From: Rhodothermales bacterium
GTDB lineage: Bacteria; Bacteroidota; Rhodothermia; Rhodothermales; Bin80
Assembly (NCBI GenBank): GCA_022822185.1
Contig: JAJECE010000064.1
Span: 1 to 34,486, forward strand
Direction: 5' to 3'
DNA length: 34,486 nucleotides
A model generated the notes under the pieces. The model did not search any database and was not told where the DNA came from. It was given only the letters and a program-made list of their open reading frames with translations. Both the position numbers and the translations under genes were made by a program. Positions 27,101-34,486 of the stretch are shown here, piece by piece (positions within the stretch are counted from its first letter, which is position 1; each line of letters begins with the position of its first letter).

Positions 27101-27553
27101 TTTGAATCACGTGACGATGGTGAGACCTGGGCCTATCTGGATAGCGGACTGCCTGCTGTCAGCGTATGGCGCATCCGTATTGTTGGGGACGAAGTTGTTC
27201 TCGCTACGCACGGTCGCGGGATATGGGCGCTAAATCTCAATCAGGTGCAGAAGACGGATAGAGCAAATACCGCCAGTGAACTTCCGGATTCTTTTGAACT
27301 TCTAAGTAATTACCCGAATCCATTTAACCCGAGCACCACCGTCAGTTTCAGGGTGGCAGCTGAAAGTCATATCCGCGTGAGCGTCTTCGACATGCTCGGA
27401 CGTAAAGTGGCAACCCTGACGGATCAGCCCTATACCGGCGGAACCCATCAGGTTCAGTGGGATGCATCGGCAATGGCGAGCGGACAATATATCTACCGGA
27501 TGGAGGCGAACGGGAAACTGGTCGGGGCCAAAGCAATGCTGCTGCTCAAGTAA
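24122..27553 (+). CDS. Secreted sortilin/Asp-box (BNR) propeller protein with T9SS tail, copy 1 (1143 aa)
   Basis: A single hydrophobic segment near residues 18-37 (signal peptide or anchor) precedes a conserved mature N-terminus (FIERGPGNVGGRSR-like; here WIERGPGNVGG). Asp-box motifs S/T.D.G.TW are spread along the protein: TTDKGETW, TEDGGRSF, STDGGKTW, SLDNGNTW, SLDSGENW, SLEFGDNW, TTDMGDTW and SRDDGETW. These mark VPS10/sortilin-type beta-propellers. A ~200-residue insert without Asp boxes (about 430-640) interrupts the repeat series. The last ~85 residues are a type A T9SS sorting domain (NYPNPFNPSTTVSF, MLGRKVATL, SGQYIYRME). Surface or secreted location follows from the tail; the ligand is unknown. 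I chose the ATG at 24122 over an upstream TTG because it aligns with the start of the paralogue at 27667. Confidence 0.88.
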   Translation: MKITHLRAVLKGEASFISIAALLLVILSVGILLLPATTPPTEPASRSEKSRYIKDPFGYPDKFAEYFAAVEGLNDGYAPYPPGHKMREFQKAVEVNAKNGRMATPLNWIERGPGNVGGRSRAIILDPDDPSHDTWYVASVGGGVWRAKRSVSFGLQRVEWTPLTDDLPSLAATTLDLSRNNPNVMYFGTGEGFFNVDAASGIGIFKTTDKGETWTHLTASAVTGDSDWRYVNRLAVHPDNPDIVVAVTNGAIFRTEDGGRSFTKVHDVGRLRVQDLKVNPNDFNIQFASVVGTSILKSTDGGKTWQNSFSSFVHGAARIELAISPSQPEVIWASVEGAGGSRQDLDLYNRPAPIDDLYRSLDNGNTWQLLEFSSSAASAEKTFLGNQGWFDNSITVHPFSSDTVYVGGVFRWKAWVDSDGTFEIEGPSRFYNSAPFLDFISFGAAFAGGRLDAGYRLAEDGEAQDITVDEMTSVEVRFGPGLTQMAHRYTVDPNGGRNGDGGAGIALADYLYADYTEVPFQVWDTDNNRQLMVSFRDQARNGEWSLIPQNTDGPGDTHSREYIFISKYDYDASAPRSEYTEQGGFTKGVMYFFWPVLNADSDVAWDPDAPQPGILYIDFSTLEGRYRTTKLWENGDVHVDHHGFTVVPINQSTNEFRILNVNDGGVAYSLDSGENWWQADETAGYSTAQFYDATKHPRIARYLGGTQDNGTWLSNLNPSDRGGWPDEEVLGGDGFDVIWKGNDSLMASAQGNLIGQSFRGGDFRFDQTILDFEGQFLTSIGWTPESKEIVFSISPEDGLLRSLEFGDNWHAIKPPNIAAWGGGSGGKVRVSLADPNVVWAGYRLTAAGGGITLHVSETARNSISTSTSGIEGAVTVFLNRTWPYLDGREDAVGGGGAIEIRPVSTPNFTPIAPISGLATHPLERATAYVTFAVPCLPKVVRTTDMGDTWEDLSGFSDLGSCESTNGFPDAKVWDIEVFPDTPQVIWAATDLGIFESRDDGETWAYLDSGLPAVSVWRIRIVGDEVVLATHGRGIWALNLNQVQKTDRANTASELPDSFELLSNYPNPFNPSTTVSFRVAAESHIRVSVFDMLGRKVATLTDQPYTGGTHQVQWDASAMASGQYIYRMEANGKLVGAKAMLLLK

Positions 27554-27571
27554 CTGCCCTTATCGGTTGCG

Positions 27572-27610
27572 GCAGGCTATGTCTGATGATACGAACCAGA
27601 CATAGCCTGT
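27572..27610 (+). terminator. Terminator-like hairpin after copy 1 of the Asp-box gene
   Basis: GCAGGCTATGTCTG at 27572-27585 pairs with CAGACATAGCCTGT at 27597-27610 (13 exact pairs plus a G-T end pair) around an 11-base loop, 18 bases after the stop. A clean T-tract is absent, and only a CCTTTGCCTTCT pyrimidine run follows. The size and position make it the likely transcript end. Confidence 0.65.
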
Positions 27611-27666
27611 CGCCTTTGCCTTCTGTAACTTTACACTAAAATCTCTTTCATTATTGCAATGATTCT

Positions 27667-30600
27667 ATGAAAAAATCACGTAGGGTATCAGCTTTATACA
27701 GAGAAACATCCTTTTTCATTCTGGCTGCGCTGGCCCTGATCATGTTTTCGGTCGGAAATTTATTGCTGCCCGCAATACCTCCTCCGCTGAACTCTACTTC
27801 TGGATCCGAAAAATCCAGGTTCATCAAAGATCCATTTGGATATCCTGACAAATTTGCAGAGTATTTTGCTGCAGTTGAGGGAATCAATAATGGATATGCC
27901 CCCTACCCGCCCGGCCACAAAATACGGGAATTTCAAAAAGCCGTTGAGTCGAATGCGAAAAACGGTCGAACTGCAACTCCGTTAAACTGGATTGAGCGCG
28001 GCCCAGGGAATGTAGGTGGAAGAAGTCGCGCAATCGTATTGGATCCTGGTGCCCCTTCTAGGGATACATGGTACGTCGCTTCCGTCGGCGGGGGTGTATG
28101 GAGAGCCAGACGCTCAATGTCCCTCGGAGGACTGCCACAGATTGAATGGACCCCGCTAACCGACGATCTGCCCAGTCTTGCGGCGACCACACTGGATATC
28201 TCCCGAAGCAATCCCAGTGTAATGTACTTCGGGACAGGAGAAGGATTTTTTAATCTTGATGCCGCCTCCGGAGTCGGAATGTTTAAGACCACCGATAAAG
28301 GGGAAACCTGGATTCATCTGGAGGCATCCTCTGTAGGTGATGATGAAGACTGGCGTTTTATTAACCGGCTTGCCGTACATCCAGACAATCCTGACATCGT
28401 CGTTGTGGTAACCAACGGTGCAATATTCCGAACCGGTGACGGCGGGCGGTCTTTTATAAAGGTCTATGACGCTGATGGCCTGCCCGTGCAAGATCTGAAA
28501 GTTAATCCAAATAATTTTAACACTCAGTTTGCATCGGTTCGGGGAACTTCAATCCTTAAATCAACCGACGGTGGAGAAACATGGCAAGATTCGTTCACTG
28601 ATTTTATATACGGAGCAGGTCGCATTGAACTGGCGATTTCCCCATCCCGGCCGGAAGTGATCTGGGCTTCGGTTGAAGGTATTGGAGGGAATCGGGTAGA
28701 ACCGGATGGATCTGGCTTTACGTATCCAATCTCAGACATCTATCGCTCCAAGGATAACGGAAATAGCTGGAGCCACATAGAATTCTCCAGTAATGCAGAA
28801 CCCGCCGAGAAGACTTTTCTCGCCAATCAGGGATGGTATGACAACGCAATTGCAGTTCATCCATTTTCCCCCGACACGATCTATGTCGGTGGAATCGTTC
28901 GATGGAAAATGTGGATCAACGACAGTGAAGGATTTCAGAGGGGACGTATCCTCCGCTTCAATTATGATGACATTCCATTTCTGCGCTTCCAAAATTTTGC
29001 AGCAAACGCTTCCGATGGAAGATTGGATATGGGTTATCTCCTGGTTGATGAAGGTAAAGCCCATGATATGGCACTCAACGAAATGACATCCGTTGAGGTT
29101 CGTTTTGGCCCCGGGTTTACCCAGATGGCACATCGTTTCACAGTAGATCCAAATGGCGGGCGAGACGGAAACGGGAGCGCAGGAGTTGCTTTTGCAGACT
29201 ATAATTATGCGGATTATGTTGAGGTTCCGTTCCAGGTTTGGGATACAGACAATAACCGGCAGCTTATGGTTTCATTCCGGGATCAGGGACGGGACGGCGA
29301 ATGGAGCCTCATTCATTCAAATTTTGATGGACCAGGGAATACACACAGCAGGGAGTATATTTTTATTTCCAAATACGATTATGATTCCGTCCCCCACCCC
29401 GGGTACACACAGAAAGGAGGCTTCACTAAGGGATTCATGTATTTTTTCTGGCCCTTATATGCTAGAGGTTCAGATGTACAATGGGATCCTGACTCTCCTC
29501 CAGCAGCAGTATTGGATATAGACTTTACCATTATAAACGAATATGGTAGAACTACAGAGCTGTGGGAAAATACACTTGTCCATGTAGATCACCATGGGTT
29601 TACGATTGTTCCAATTGACCAAAGCAGGAATGAATTCATGATTTTGAATGTGAATGACGGCGGGGCTGCCTATTCACCGGACGGCGGAGCGACATGGTAC
29701 GAGACAGATCTAATCGTCAAGAGTAATACGAACGGATACAGTACAACACAATTTTACGATGCAGTGAAGCATCCAAGATTCGCAAGATATCTGGGGGGAA
29801 CACAGGATAACGGCGTTTTTATTTCTGACTTGGATCCGACTGGTTCTCGTGGGTGGTCGCATGAACCAACACTTACCGGTGATGGATTTGATGTAATCTG
29901 GAAAGGGAATGATTCCCTGATGGCATCGACCCAGTATAATAGGATCGTACGCTCGTTCAACAATGGTCTAGATTGGACATTTGATCGCACAATTGATAAT
30001 TTTACGGCACAATTTATTACATCTATTGGTTGGACCCCCGCATCAAAAGATGTAGTCTTTTCTATATCTCCAGAAGATGGCCTGCTTCGTTCCCTTGAAT
30101 TCGGAAGGAACTGGCATGCAATCAAGCCGCCTGATGCGGCAATATGGGGAGTAGAAAACGGCGATGGGAGGGTGCGCGTTTCACTTGCTGATCCTAATGT
30201 TGTCTGGGCAGGATACACACTCACGGAAGAATTCGCTCAAGGTACACTTCATGTATCCGAAAATGCCCGGAGTCGCATCCCTGAAATCGGGGTGGAGGAT
30301 GCAATAAAGATCCGGCCAATATCGGGTCCTGGCTTTACACCGACTGTGCAGTTTTCTGGACTGGCAACCCATCCCTCTGCGCGTGCTACGGCGTATGTCA
30401 CATTTGCCGTACCATGCGAGCCAAAAGTGGTTCGGACCGTGGATATGGGAGAGACCTGGGAAGATCTTTCAGGCTTTCGAGGAGCCGTCAACTGTGAGAG
30501 TACCAATGGATTCCCTGATGCCAGAGTGTGGGATATCGAAGTTCTCCCCAAAACCCCGTGGGTCATCTGGGCCGCAACGGACATGGGGATCTTTGAATCC

Positions 30601-31041
30601 CGTGACCATGGCGAGACCTGGGCCTATCTGGAAAGCGGATTACCTGCGGTCAGCGTATGGCGGATCCGCATTGTTGAGGATGAAATTGTTCTTGCCACAC
30701 ATGGACGCGGAATATGGACTTTGAATCTCGACCAGATGCAGGCGGATGTAGAACGCGGTGACCGCGAGATCCCGGATGCCTTTGAACTTCTGAGTAATTA
30801 TCCAAATCCGTTTAATCCGAGTACGACCGTCAGTTTCAAGGTCGCAGCCGAAAGTCATATCCGCGTGACGGTATTTGATATGCTCGGACGTAAAATAGCG
30901 ACCCTGACCGACCAGCCCTATACCGGCGGAACCCATCAGGTTCAGTGGGATGCCTCGGCAATGACGAGTGGACAGTATATCTATCGGATGGAGGCGAACG
31001 GTGAACTGATCGGAGCCAAAGCAATGGTACTGCTCAAATAA
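27667..31041 (+). CDS. Secreted sortilin/Asp-box (BNR) propeller protein with T9SS tail, copy 2 (1124 aa)
   Basis: Close tandem paralogue of the gene at 24122, collinear along its whole length, including the signal region, WIERGPGNVGG, the Asp-box series (TTDKGETW, TGDGGRSF, STDGGETW, SKDNGNSW, SPDGGATW, SLEFGRNW, TVDMGETW, SRDHGETW), the central insert with QVWDTDNNRQ, and the T9SS tail. The tails (last ~80 residues) are nearly identical while the region before the central insert is more diverged, suggesting constraint or local gene conversion at the C-terminus. A loop present in copy 1 before the penultimate Asp box (about 26720-26810) is shorter here. About 110 bases separate the genes. 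The pair may bind different surface ligands; this is inference. Confidence 0.88.
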   Translation: MKKSRRVSALYRETSFFILAALALIMFSVGNLLLPAIPPPLNSTSGSEKSRFIKDPFGYPDKFAEYFAAVEGINNGYAPYPPGHKIREFQKAVESNAKNGRTATPLNWIERGPGNVGGRSRAIVLDPGAPSRDTWYVASVGGGVWRARRSMSLGGLPQIEWTPLTDDLPSLAATTLDISRSNPSVMYFGTGEGFFNLDAASGVGMFKTTDKGETWIHLEASSVGDDEDWRFINRLAVHPDNPDIVVVVTNGAIFRTGDGGRSFIKVYDADGLPVQDLKVNPNNFNTQFASVRGTSILKSTDGGETWQDSFTDFIYGAGRIELAISPSRPEVIWASVEGIGGNRVEPDGSGFTYPISDIYRSKDNGNSWSHIEFSSNAEPAEKTFLANQGWYDNAIAVHPFSPDTIYVGGIVRWKMWINDSEGFQRGRILRFNYDDIPFLRFQNFAANASDGRLDMGYLLVDEGKAHDMALNEMTSVEVRFGPGFTQMAHRFTVDPNGGRDGNGSAGVAFADYNYADYVEVPFQVWDTDNNRQLMVSFRDQGRDGEWSLIHSNFDGPGNTHSREYIFISKYDYDSVPHPGYTQKGGFTKGFMYFFWPLYARGSDVQWDPDSPPAAVLDIDFTIINEYGRTTELWENTLVHVDHHGFTIVPIDQSRNEFMILNVNDGGAAYSPDGGATWYETDLIVKSNTNGYSTTQFYDAVKHPRFARYLGGTQDNGVFISDLDPTGSRGWSHEPTLTGDGFDVIWKGNDSLMASTQYNRIVRSFNNGLDWTFDRTIDNFTAQFITSIGWTPASKDVVFSISPEDGLLRSLEFGRNWHAIKPPDAAIWGVENGDGRVRVSLADPNVVWAGYTLTEEFAQGTLHVSENARSRIPEIGVEDAIKIRPISGPGFTPTVQFSGLATHPSARATAYVTFAVPCEPKVVRTVDMGETWEDLSGFRGAVNCESTNGFPDARVWDIEVLPKTPWVIWAATDMGIFESRDHGETWAYLESGLPAVSVWRIRIVEDEIVLATHGRGIWTLNLDQMQADVERGDREIPDAFELLSNYPNPFNPSTTVSFKVAAESHIRVTVFDMLGRKIATLTDQPYTGGTHQVQWDASAMTSGQYIYRMEANGELIGAKAMVLLK

Positions 31042-31059
31042 TCATCTTTATGGCTGCCT

Positions 31060-31102
31060 GCGGGCTGCTATGTCTGGCAGTAAAAGACCAGACGCAGTCC
31101 GC
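31060..31102. terminator. Hairpin between convergent genes, overlapping the anti-sigma gene end
   Basis: GCGGGCTGC (31060-31068) pairs with GCAGTCCGC (31094-31102) with one wobble, and GTCTGG (31072-31077) pairs with CCAGAC (31088-31093). TAT is a bulge and the loop is 10 bases. It lies 19 bases after the stop of the Asp-box gene. The last codons of the minus-strand anti-sigma-like gene form most of the stem, so it could end transcription from both sides. It resembles the hairpin after copy 1. Confidence 0.5.
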
Positions 31103-31475
31103 GGCCATGGTCTTCCACATGAACCTCATCGGCCATGGTCTGCATAAAATACTGCCCCCTGCCATGATCGGCCATCCGGTTCGCCTCGGTCAGTGGATTC
31201 CGCTGTGTCCAGTAAATCCCGTCGCCCTCATCGGTCACCGTCAATTCAACTTGATTCTCCTCCTTCACTAGGCGAAGAGTTGCCTTTTTCGTTTGATTCC
31301 ACTGATTTCCATGCTCCATTGCGTTGGTCAGCGCCTCACTCGCCAGCAAGATGACCCGGTAAGCTAAATCATCGTCTAAGTCCAGTGTCGGAATAAAATC
31401 CTGCAATGTCTCTACGGCATCATCCAGATCCTTGAAGGTGGATGATAAATTAAGTTCAAGTTTTTTCTGATGCAT
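31068..31475 (-). CDS. RsbW-like anti-sigma factor / serine kinase ATP-binding protein (135 aa)
   Basis: A compact HATPase domain of the RsbW/SpoIIAB type. The N-box is EALTNAMEHGN (Glu, Asn and His all present), the G1 box is DEGDGI and the G2 box is HGRGQYFMQ; the end is GRGLRLVFY. Family members bind a sigma factor and phosphorylate an anti-anti-sigma protein, or act as the phosphatase/kinase module of partner-switching systems. No sigma factor or STAS partner is visible here. The ATG at 31475 is preferred because AGGGGGG lies just upstream and the longer open frame would run into the upstream gene's coding end. It is the last gene of a minus-strand operon, 13 bases after the glycosyltransferase. 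Confidence 0.85.
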   Translation of the reverse strand: MHQKKLELNLSSTFKDLDDAVETLQDFIPTLDLDDDLAYRVILLASEALTNAMEHGNQWNQTKKATLRLVKEENQVELTVTDEGDGIYWTQRNPLTEANRMADHGRGQYFMQTMADEVHVEDHGRGLRLVFYCQT

Positions 31476-31488
31476 AATCCCCCCTGCC

Positions 31489-32763
31489 CTATAGCGTTTC
31501 AATGACGGAGTCAAATACTCCAGCTAACTTCTCGGTTAGACGGGCACGACTGAACATAGATACAAATGACTCGTCCGGATTGGGAAAGTTTTGTTTCTCC
31601 CAATCGCTGGCTACTTGGGTGAGCACTCGTAGAATTTCAACATTACTCTCCGGCCCGGCGATGTATGCCGCCCCGTAACGGAGCAGCGTCTGACGCGCCG
31701 TTCCCGGTGGAATCAGAGCCAGAATCGGTTTTCCCGTACCCATGTACTCAAATAATTTCCCCGTTGAGATGCCGGATGCACCTGGCCTGGTGCCAATCGT
31801 CATCCATAATACATCCGCTTCCCGTTGCAATTCAACAACGCTTGAATGGTGCAAATACCCCGCATATTGAACGACATCAAGTAATTTCAGGGTCCGTACC
31901 AACTCCATAAACCCACTTGGAACGAGGCCGGCAAAAATGGCGGAAATTTTGGCGCGCATCCTGGGGGTTCTGGCTAAAAATTCGCTAAGTCCCCTTAGAA
32001 AATACTCGGGAGTCTGCGCATCATAAAAAACACCGGTATAGACAACCTTCAACTTCGCTTCGGAATAAACGGATGCCTGCGCTGCAGACTGCTGCCGGTC
32101 AAATCCATGTGGAATCACCTCCGTCCTCTTTTGAATATCCGGGTGTCTTTCCTCTAAAGCCTTCAGGATTGGGCGATTGATGGTCATGATTGCCGAGGAT
32201 TGCGCTAAAACCTGCCTCTCCTTCTGAATATGCAGTCTCCGGTGGAGTTCTGTGGGATACAGATGCCTCGGATTCCCAACCCAGTCATCACGGAAATCAA
32301 CGACCAGAGGAAGCCGCAGCCGTCTGGATAAGGTCCTCCCGACCAGATGCCCCGTATACGGTGGTGCACTGGAAAAGACAGCATCAAAACGCTGCATCGC
32401 CGCCTGACGCAATCCTGCATGTACGGCAAATGGCATCCAACCCAATTTATTGTCAGGGATAAAAAGCCAGTTACTGATGTAAGCCAACGTTTGCCGCTTT
32501 GTTTCTTGGGGTAATCTTACTGTCGCACCCGGACGAAACAGTCGGGTTGGATCAAGACTCCGGGTGCGAATGACCTCAATGCCTGCCTCTTCAATCGGAG
32601 TCCACAGCGATTCATCATGCGCAAAGTACCCTCTGGGTTTCGCCGTTATGACCGTCGGCTGCCATCCATACTTCGGTAAATGGCGGATAAATCCCGCAAC
32701 CCGTTGTACTCCGCTCAGGCCAAGCGGAGGGAAGTAATATGCCACAACCAATATACGCCGCAT
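31489..32763 (-). CDS. Glycosyltransferase family 4 (GT-B fold), 424 aa
   Basis: The N-terminus ILVVAYYFPPLGLSGVQR with FIRHLPKYGWQPTVIT is typical of the acceptor-binding domain of family 4 glycosyltransferases. A VVDFRDDW segment and a central EVIPHGFD follow. The C-terminal nucleotide-sugar domain carries YTGVFYD, YAGYLHH, and the EX7E-like region STGKLFEYMGTGKPILAL. It should transfer a sugar from a nucleotide donor in the cytoplasm for surface polysaccharide or glycolipid synthesis. Donor and acceptor cannot be read from the sequence. It follows the M24 peptidase gene by 9 bases. No signal peptide or membrane segment is visible. Confidence 0.88.
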   Translation of the reverse strand: MRRILVVAYYFPPLGLSGVQRVAGFIRHLPKYGWQPTVITAKPRGYFAHDESLWTPIEEAGIEVIRTRSLDPTRLFRPGATVRLPQETKRQTLAYISNWLFIPDNKLGWMPFAVHAGLRQAAMQRFDAVFSSAPPYTGHLVGRTLSRRLRLPLVVDFRDDWVGNPRHLYPTELHRRLHIQKERQVLAQSSAIMTINRPILKALEERHPDIQKRTEVIPHGFDRQQSAAQASVYSEAKLKVVYTGVFYDAQTPEYFLRGLSEFLARTPRMRAKISAIFAGLVPSGFMELVRTLKLLDVVQYAGYLHHSSVVELQREADVLWMTIGTRPGASGISTGKLFEYMGTGKPILALIPPGTARQTLLRYGAAYIAGPESNVEILRVLTQVASDWEKQNFPNPDESFVSMFSRARLTEKLAGVFDSVIETL

Positions 32764-32772
32764 CCAATACGC

Positions 32773-33864
32773 TCAGACAATAATCAGATCTGGCTCAATG
32801 TGTGAAAACCGCTCACATGCAGATGCACCAATCAGCACCGTATCCTCAATCCGAACTCCAAATCTGCCTGGCAAATAAACCCCCGGCTCAATGGTGATGG
32901 TCTGCCCTTTTTCTAAGATCGCCGATGAACTTGCCGAAATGCGCGGCCATTCATGAACCTCTAAACCAATACCATGCCCCGTACTGTGACTGAAAAAATC
33001 ACCCAATCCGGCAGCAACTAAATTGGAACGGGCCGCGTGATCAACGGCAGATGCATCCATCCCTGCGTATGTCACACTCACTGTCTGCTCCTGTGCTTCC
33101 TGAACGGCTTCATAAACTGCCCGAAACTCTGCACTGGGGGTCCCTCCGCAATAGAGTGTCCGTGTCATGTCTGAGGTATATCCGTTAAAACTACACCCAA
33201 AATCTAAAAGCACAGCTTCATCCGCAGCTAATGCCCGGTTGCCTGGACGGGCATGCGGGAGTGCACTGTTTGCGCCGAAAGCGACAATGGTTTCAAATGC
33301 CATTCCGGATGCTCCGCGGAGCCGGTGCTCATAGTCAATCAGGGCGGCCAGCTCAATTTCCCGGATGCCCAGGGTTATGTGCGGAATAATATCATGAAAT
33401 ACAGCATCCGAAATCGACTGTGCCTGCCGCATCTTTGCAATTGCTTCTTCTGATTTTACTGCAACACGACGATTCAGTAAATTCTCCCTCGGAATCAGCG
33501 ATATGCCGGGGAATGCAATTTCCCAGCGGTAGAGGTCGGCAACGGTCATGTATTCCGGCTGGATCAGCAGCCGGTCCGTCGCACGAATCAGGCCCTCATT
33601 TTTTGCTAGGTCAATCAGATTATGGGTGCCAATATGAATCTGTGCACCATGGACTTCCAGGGTTACCTGCGTTTCGTACCGGCGATCCGTGAACAGATGC
33701 AGTCGTTCGTCTTTTACAAGCAGAAATCCATTGGATCCGGTAAATCCGCACGCCCAACGGACATGGGGCAGATGGGTAATCAGAATCCCTGTGCCCTGTT
33801 CCGATGTCAAGGTTTCCTGAATCCAACTGCCTTGAATTCCAACACGGGATGCAGAACTACACAT
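32773..33864 (-). CDS. M24 family Xaa-Pro aminopeptidase (363 aa)
   Basis: Two-domain creatinase/aminopeptidase P-type enzyme. The N-terminal domain (about 1-125) holds HVRWACGFTGSNG and LFTDRRYETQ. The C-terminal pita-bread domain shows all five metal ligands: Asp in LLDFG, Asp in TSDMTRT, His in GHGIGLEVHEWP, Glu in TIEPGVY, and Glu in VRIEDTV. It removes an N-terminal residue preceding proline in a two-metal-dependent reaction, in the cytoplasm. Length is normal for the short bacterial type. The ATG at 33864 overlaps the end of the SRAP gene by 8 bases (ATGTGTAG), implying translational coupling. A TTG two codons upstream is the alternative start. Confidence 0.93.
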   Translation of the reverse strand: MCSSASRVGIQGSWIQETLTSEQGTGILITHLPHVRWACGFTGSNGFLLVKDERLHLFTDRRYETQVTLEVHGAQIHIGTHNLIDLAKNEGLIRATDRLLIQPEYMTVADLYRWEIAFPGISLIPRENLLNRRVAVKSEEAIAKMRQAQSISDAVFHDIIPHITLGIREIELAALIDYEHRLRGASGMAFETIVAFGANSALPHARPGNRALAADEAVLLDFGCSFNGYTSDMTRTLYCGGTPSAEFRAVYEAVQEAQEQTVSVTYAGMDASAVDHAARSNLVAAGLGDFFSHSTGHGIGLEVHEWPRISASSSAILEKGQTITIEPGVYLPGRFGVRIEDTVLIGASACERFSHIEPDLIIV

Positions 33865-34486
33865 GATCAACGCGCTTTAAGCAGGTTGGATGATCAAAGC
33901 CTGCATGGCCCATTTCTTTCGTGACCGGATAGACATCCAGGTCCAGATGATCCCTGTTTCTGATGACCTTGCGGGCGGCATATGCTTCACTCAGATAGGC
34001 ATCCATTCTTTCTGGAACCACCACCACCGGCATACGGTCATGGATAAAAGAAATATCTTCCTGTGCATCCTGTGTAAGGATGACACATTCATTTTCGGTA
34101 TACAGTCCTGCGAGGAAGAGTGGTTCCCCATTTCTGTTTCGTATACAGTAGGGCTGTTTTCCAAGAGGCGTGATCCGCCATTCATAGTATGCGGTAACCG
34201 GAATCAGACTGCGGCGGATTTGAAAGGCATCCCGAAACATCGGTTTTTGGGTTACAGTTTCCGCCCGTGCATTGATGACCGGACGCTTCATCTTCGCCCG
34301 GGCAGGTCGCATCCCCCATGTAAGTAAGATCCATGATTTGTCCTGACCCATCTTCGTCATCTGATCTGTTAATTTACGGATATTTAGGGAATTTTCACCC
34401 TCTGATCTCACCTGAAGATACGTAATCGCATATTTTTTGTCAAAAACTCTATGTAGTGCTATAAGTGTTGGAACCAGATCCTCCCC
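33857..34486 (-). CDS. SRAP (YedK/HMCES-like) DNA-protein crosslink protein, 5' end off-window
   Basis: SRAP proteins protect abasic sites in single-stranded DNA by a covalent thiazolidine link through Cys2. Visible motifs are TWGMRP, VINARAETV (active-site Asn), RRSLIPVTAYYEW (active-site Glu), LAGLYTE, and SFIHDRMPVVV (active-site His). The frame stays open to the window edge, 25 codons beyond a GTG at 34411, and the expected MCGR start with the catalytic Cys would lie just outside. The segment that should read RYNIAPTQ appears as KYAITYLQ, a notable divergence. It is the first visible gene of a four-gene minus-strand operon and overlaps the M24 peptidase start. Confidence 0.88.
   Translation of the reverse strand, partial: GEDLVPTLIALHRVFDKKYAITYLQVRSEGENSLNIRKLTDQMTKMGQDKSWILLTWGMRPARAKMKRPVINARAETVTQKPMFRDAFQIRRSLIPVTAYYEWRITPLGKQPYCIRNRNGEPLFLAGLYTENECVILTQDAQEDISFIHDRMPVVVVPERMDAYLSEAYAARKVIRNRDHLDLDVYPVTKEMGHAGFDHPTCLKRVDHV

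Overview
The window most likely comes from a member of the Bacteroidota in the broad sense, perhaps the Rhodothermota/Balneolota side. Three predicted secreted proteins end in a type A type IX secretion (T9SS) sorting domain, with the motif NYPNPF and a terminal beta-sandwich, and that system is essentially confined to this superphylum. Base composition is near 50% GC. I cannot place the genus from sequence alone. I saw no rRNA, tRNA, CRISPR array or transposase.

Layout. (1) 1-644: the last codons of an off-window gene, then an AT-rich stretch with a perfect 13-bp inverted repeat. (2) 645-15481: two giant paralogous surface proteins (2430 and about 2285 aa). Each has a signal peptide, a unique N-terminal region, about 15 Calx-beta-like beta-sandwich domains and a C-terminal autotransporter-type beta-barrel ending in an aromatic residue. 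(3) 15482-17813: a tandemly duplicated two-gene cassette. Each copy has a SocA/Panacea-type (DUF4065-like) protein followed by a small basic protein that is a candidate toxin. The upstream candidate toxin is wrecked by two Trp-to-stop changes and a 7-nt deletion, while the downstream one is intact. The duplicated unit also carried the last ~60 bases of the preceding barrel gene, left as a fossil between the copies. (4) 18033-20483 (minus): a secreted 14-repeat WD40 protein with a T9SS tail. (5) 20790-22056 (plus): a rhodanese-domain protein overlapping miaA (tRNA dimethylallyltransferase). (6) 22064-23962 (minus): a fusion of a GT-C-like membrane glycosyltransferase and a SAM methyltransferase. 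(7) 24122-31041: two tandem secreted sortilin/Asp-box (BNR) propeller proteins with T9SS tails, each followed by a related hairpin. (8) 34486-31068 (minus): a compact operon in the order SRAP (YedK/HMCES-like, running off the window), M24 aminopeptidase, family 4 glycosyltransferase, and RsbW-like anti-sigma ATPase.

The main theme is the cell surface. Two outer-membrane barrel-anchored giants and three T9SS cargo proteins share the region with glycosyltransferases. The combination of autotransporter-style (type Va) architecture with T9SS cargo in one neighbourhood is unusual. The most informative evolutionary signals are (a) the two giants, which share a collinear C-terminal half but have N-terminal halves built from different Calx-beta subtypes, and (b) the duplicated antitoxin/toxin-like cassette with a decayed copy and a captured gene tail.
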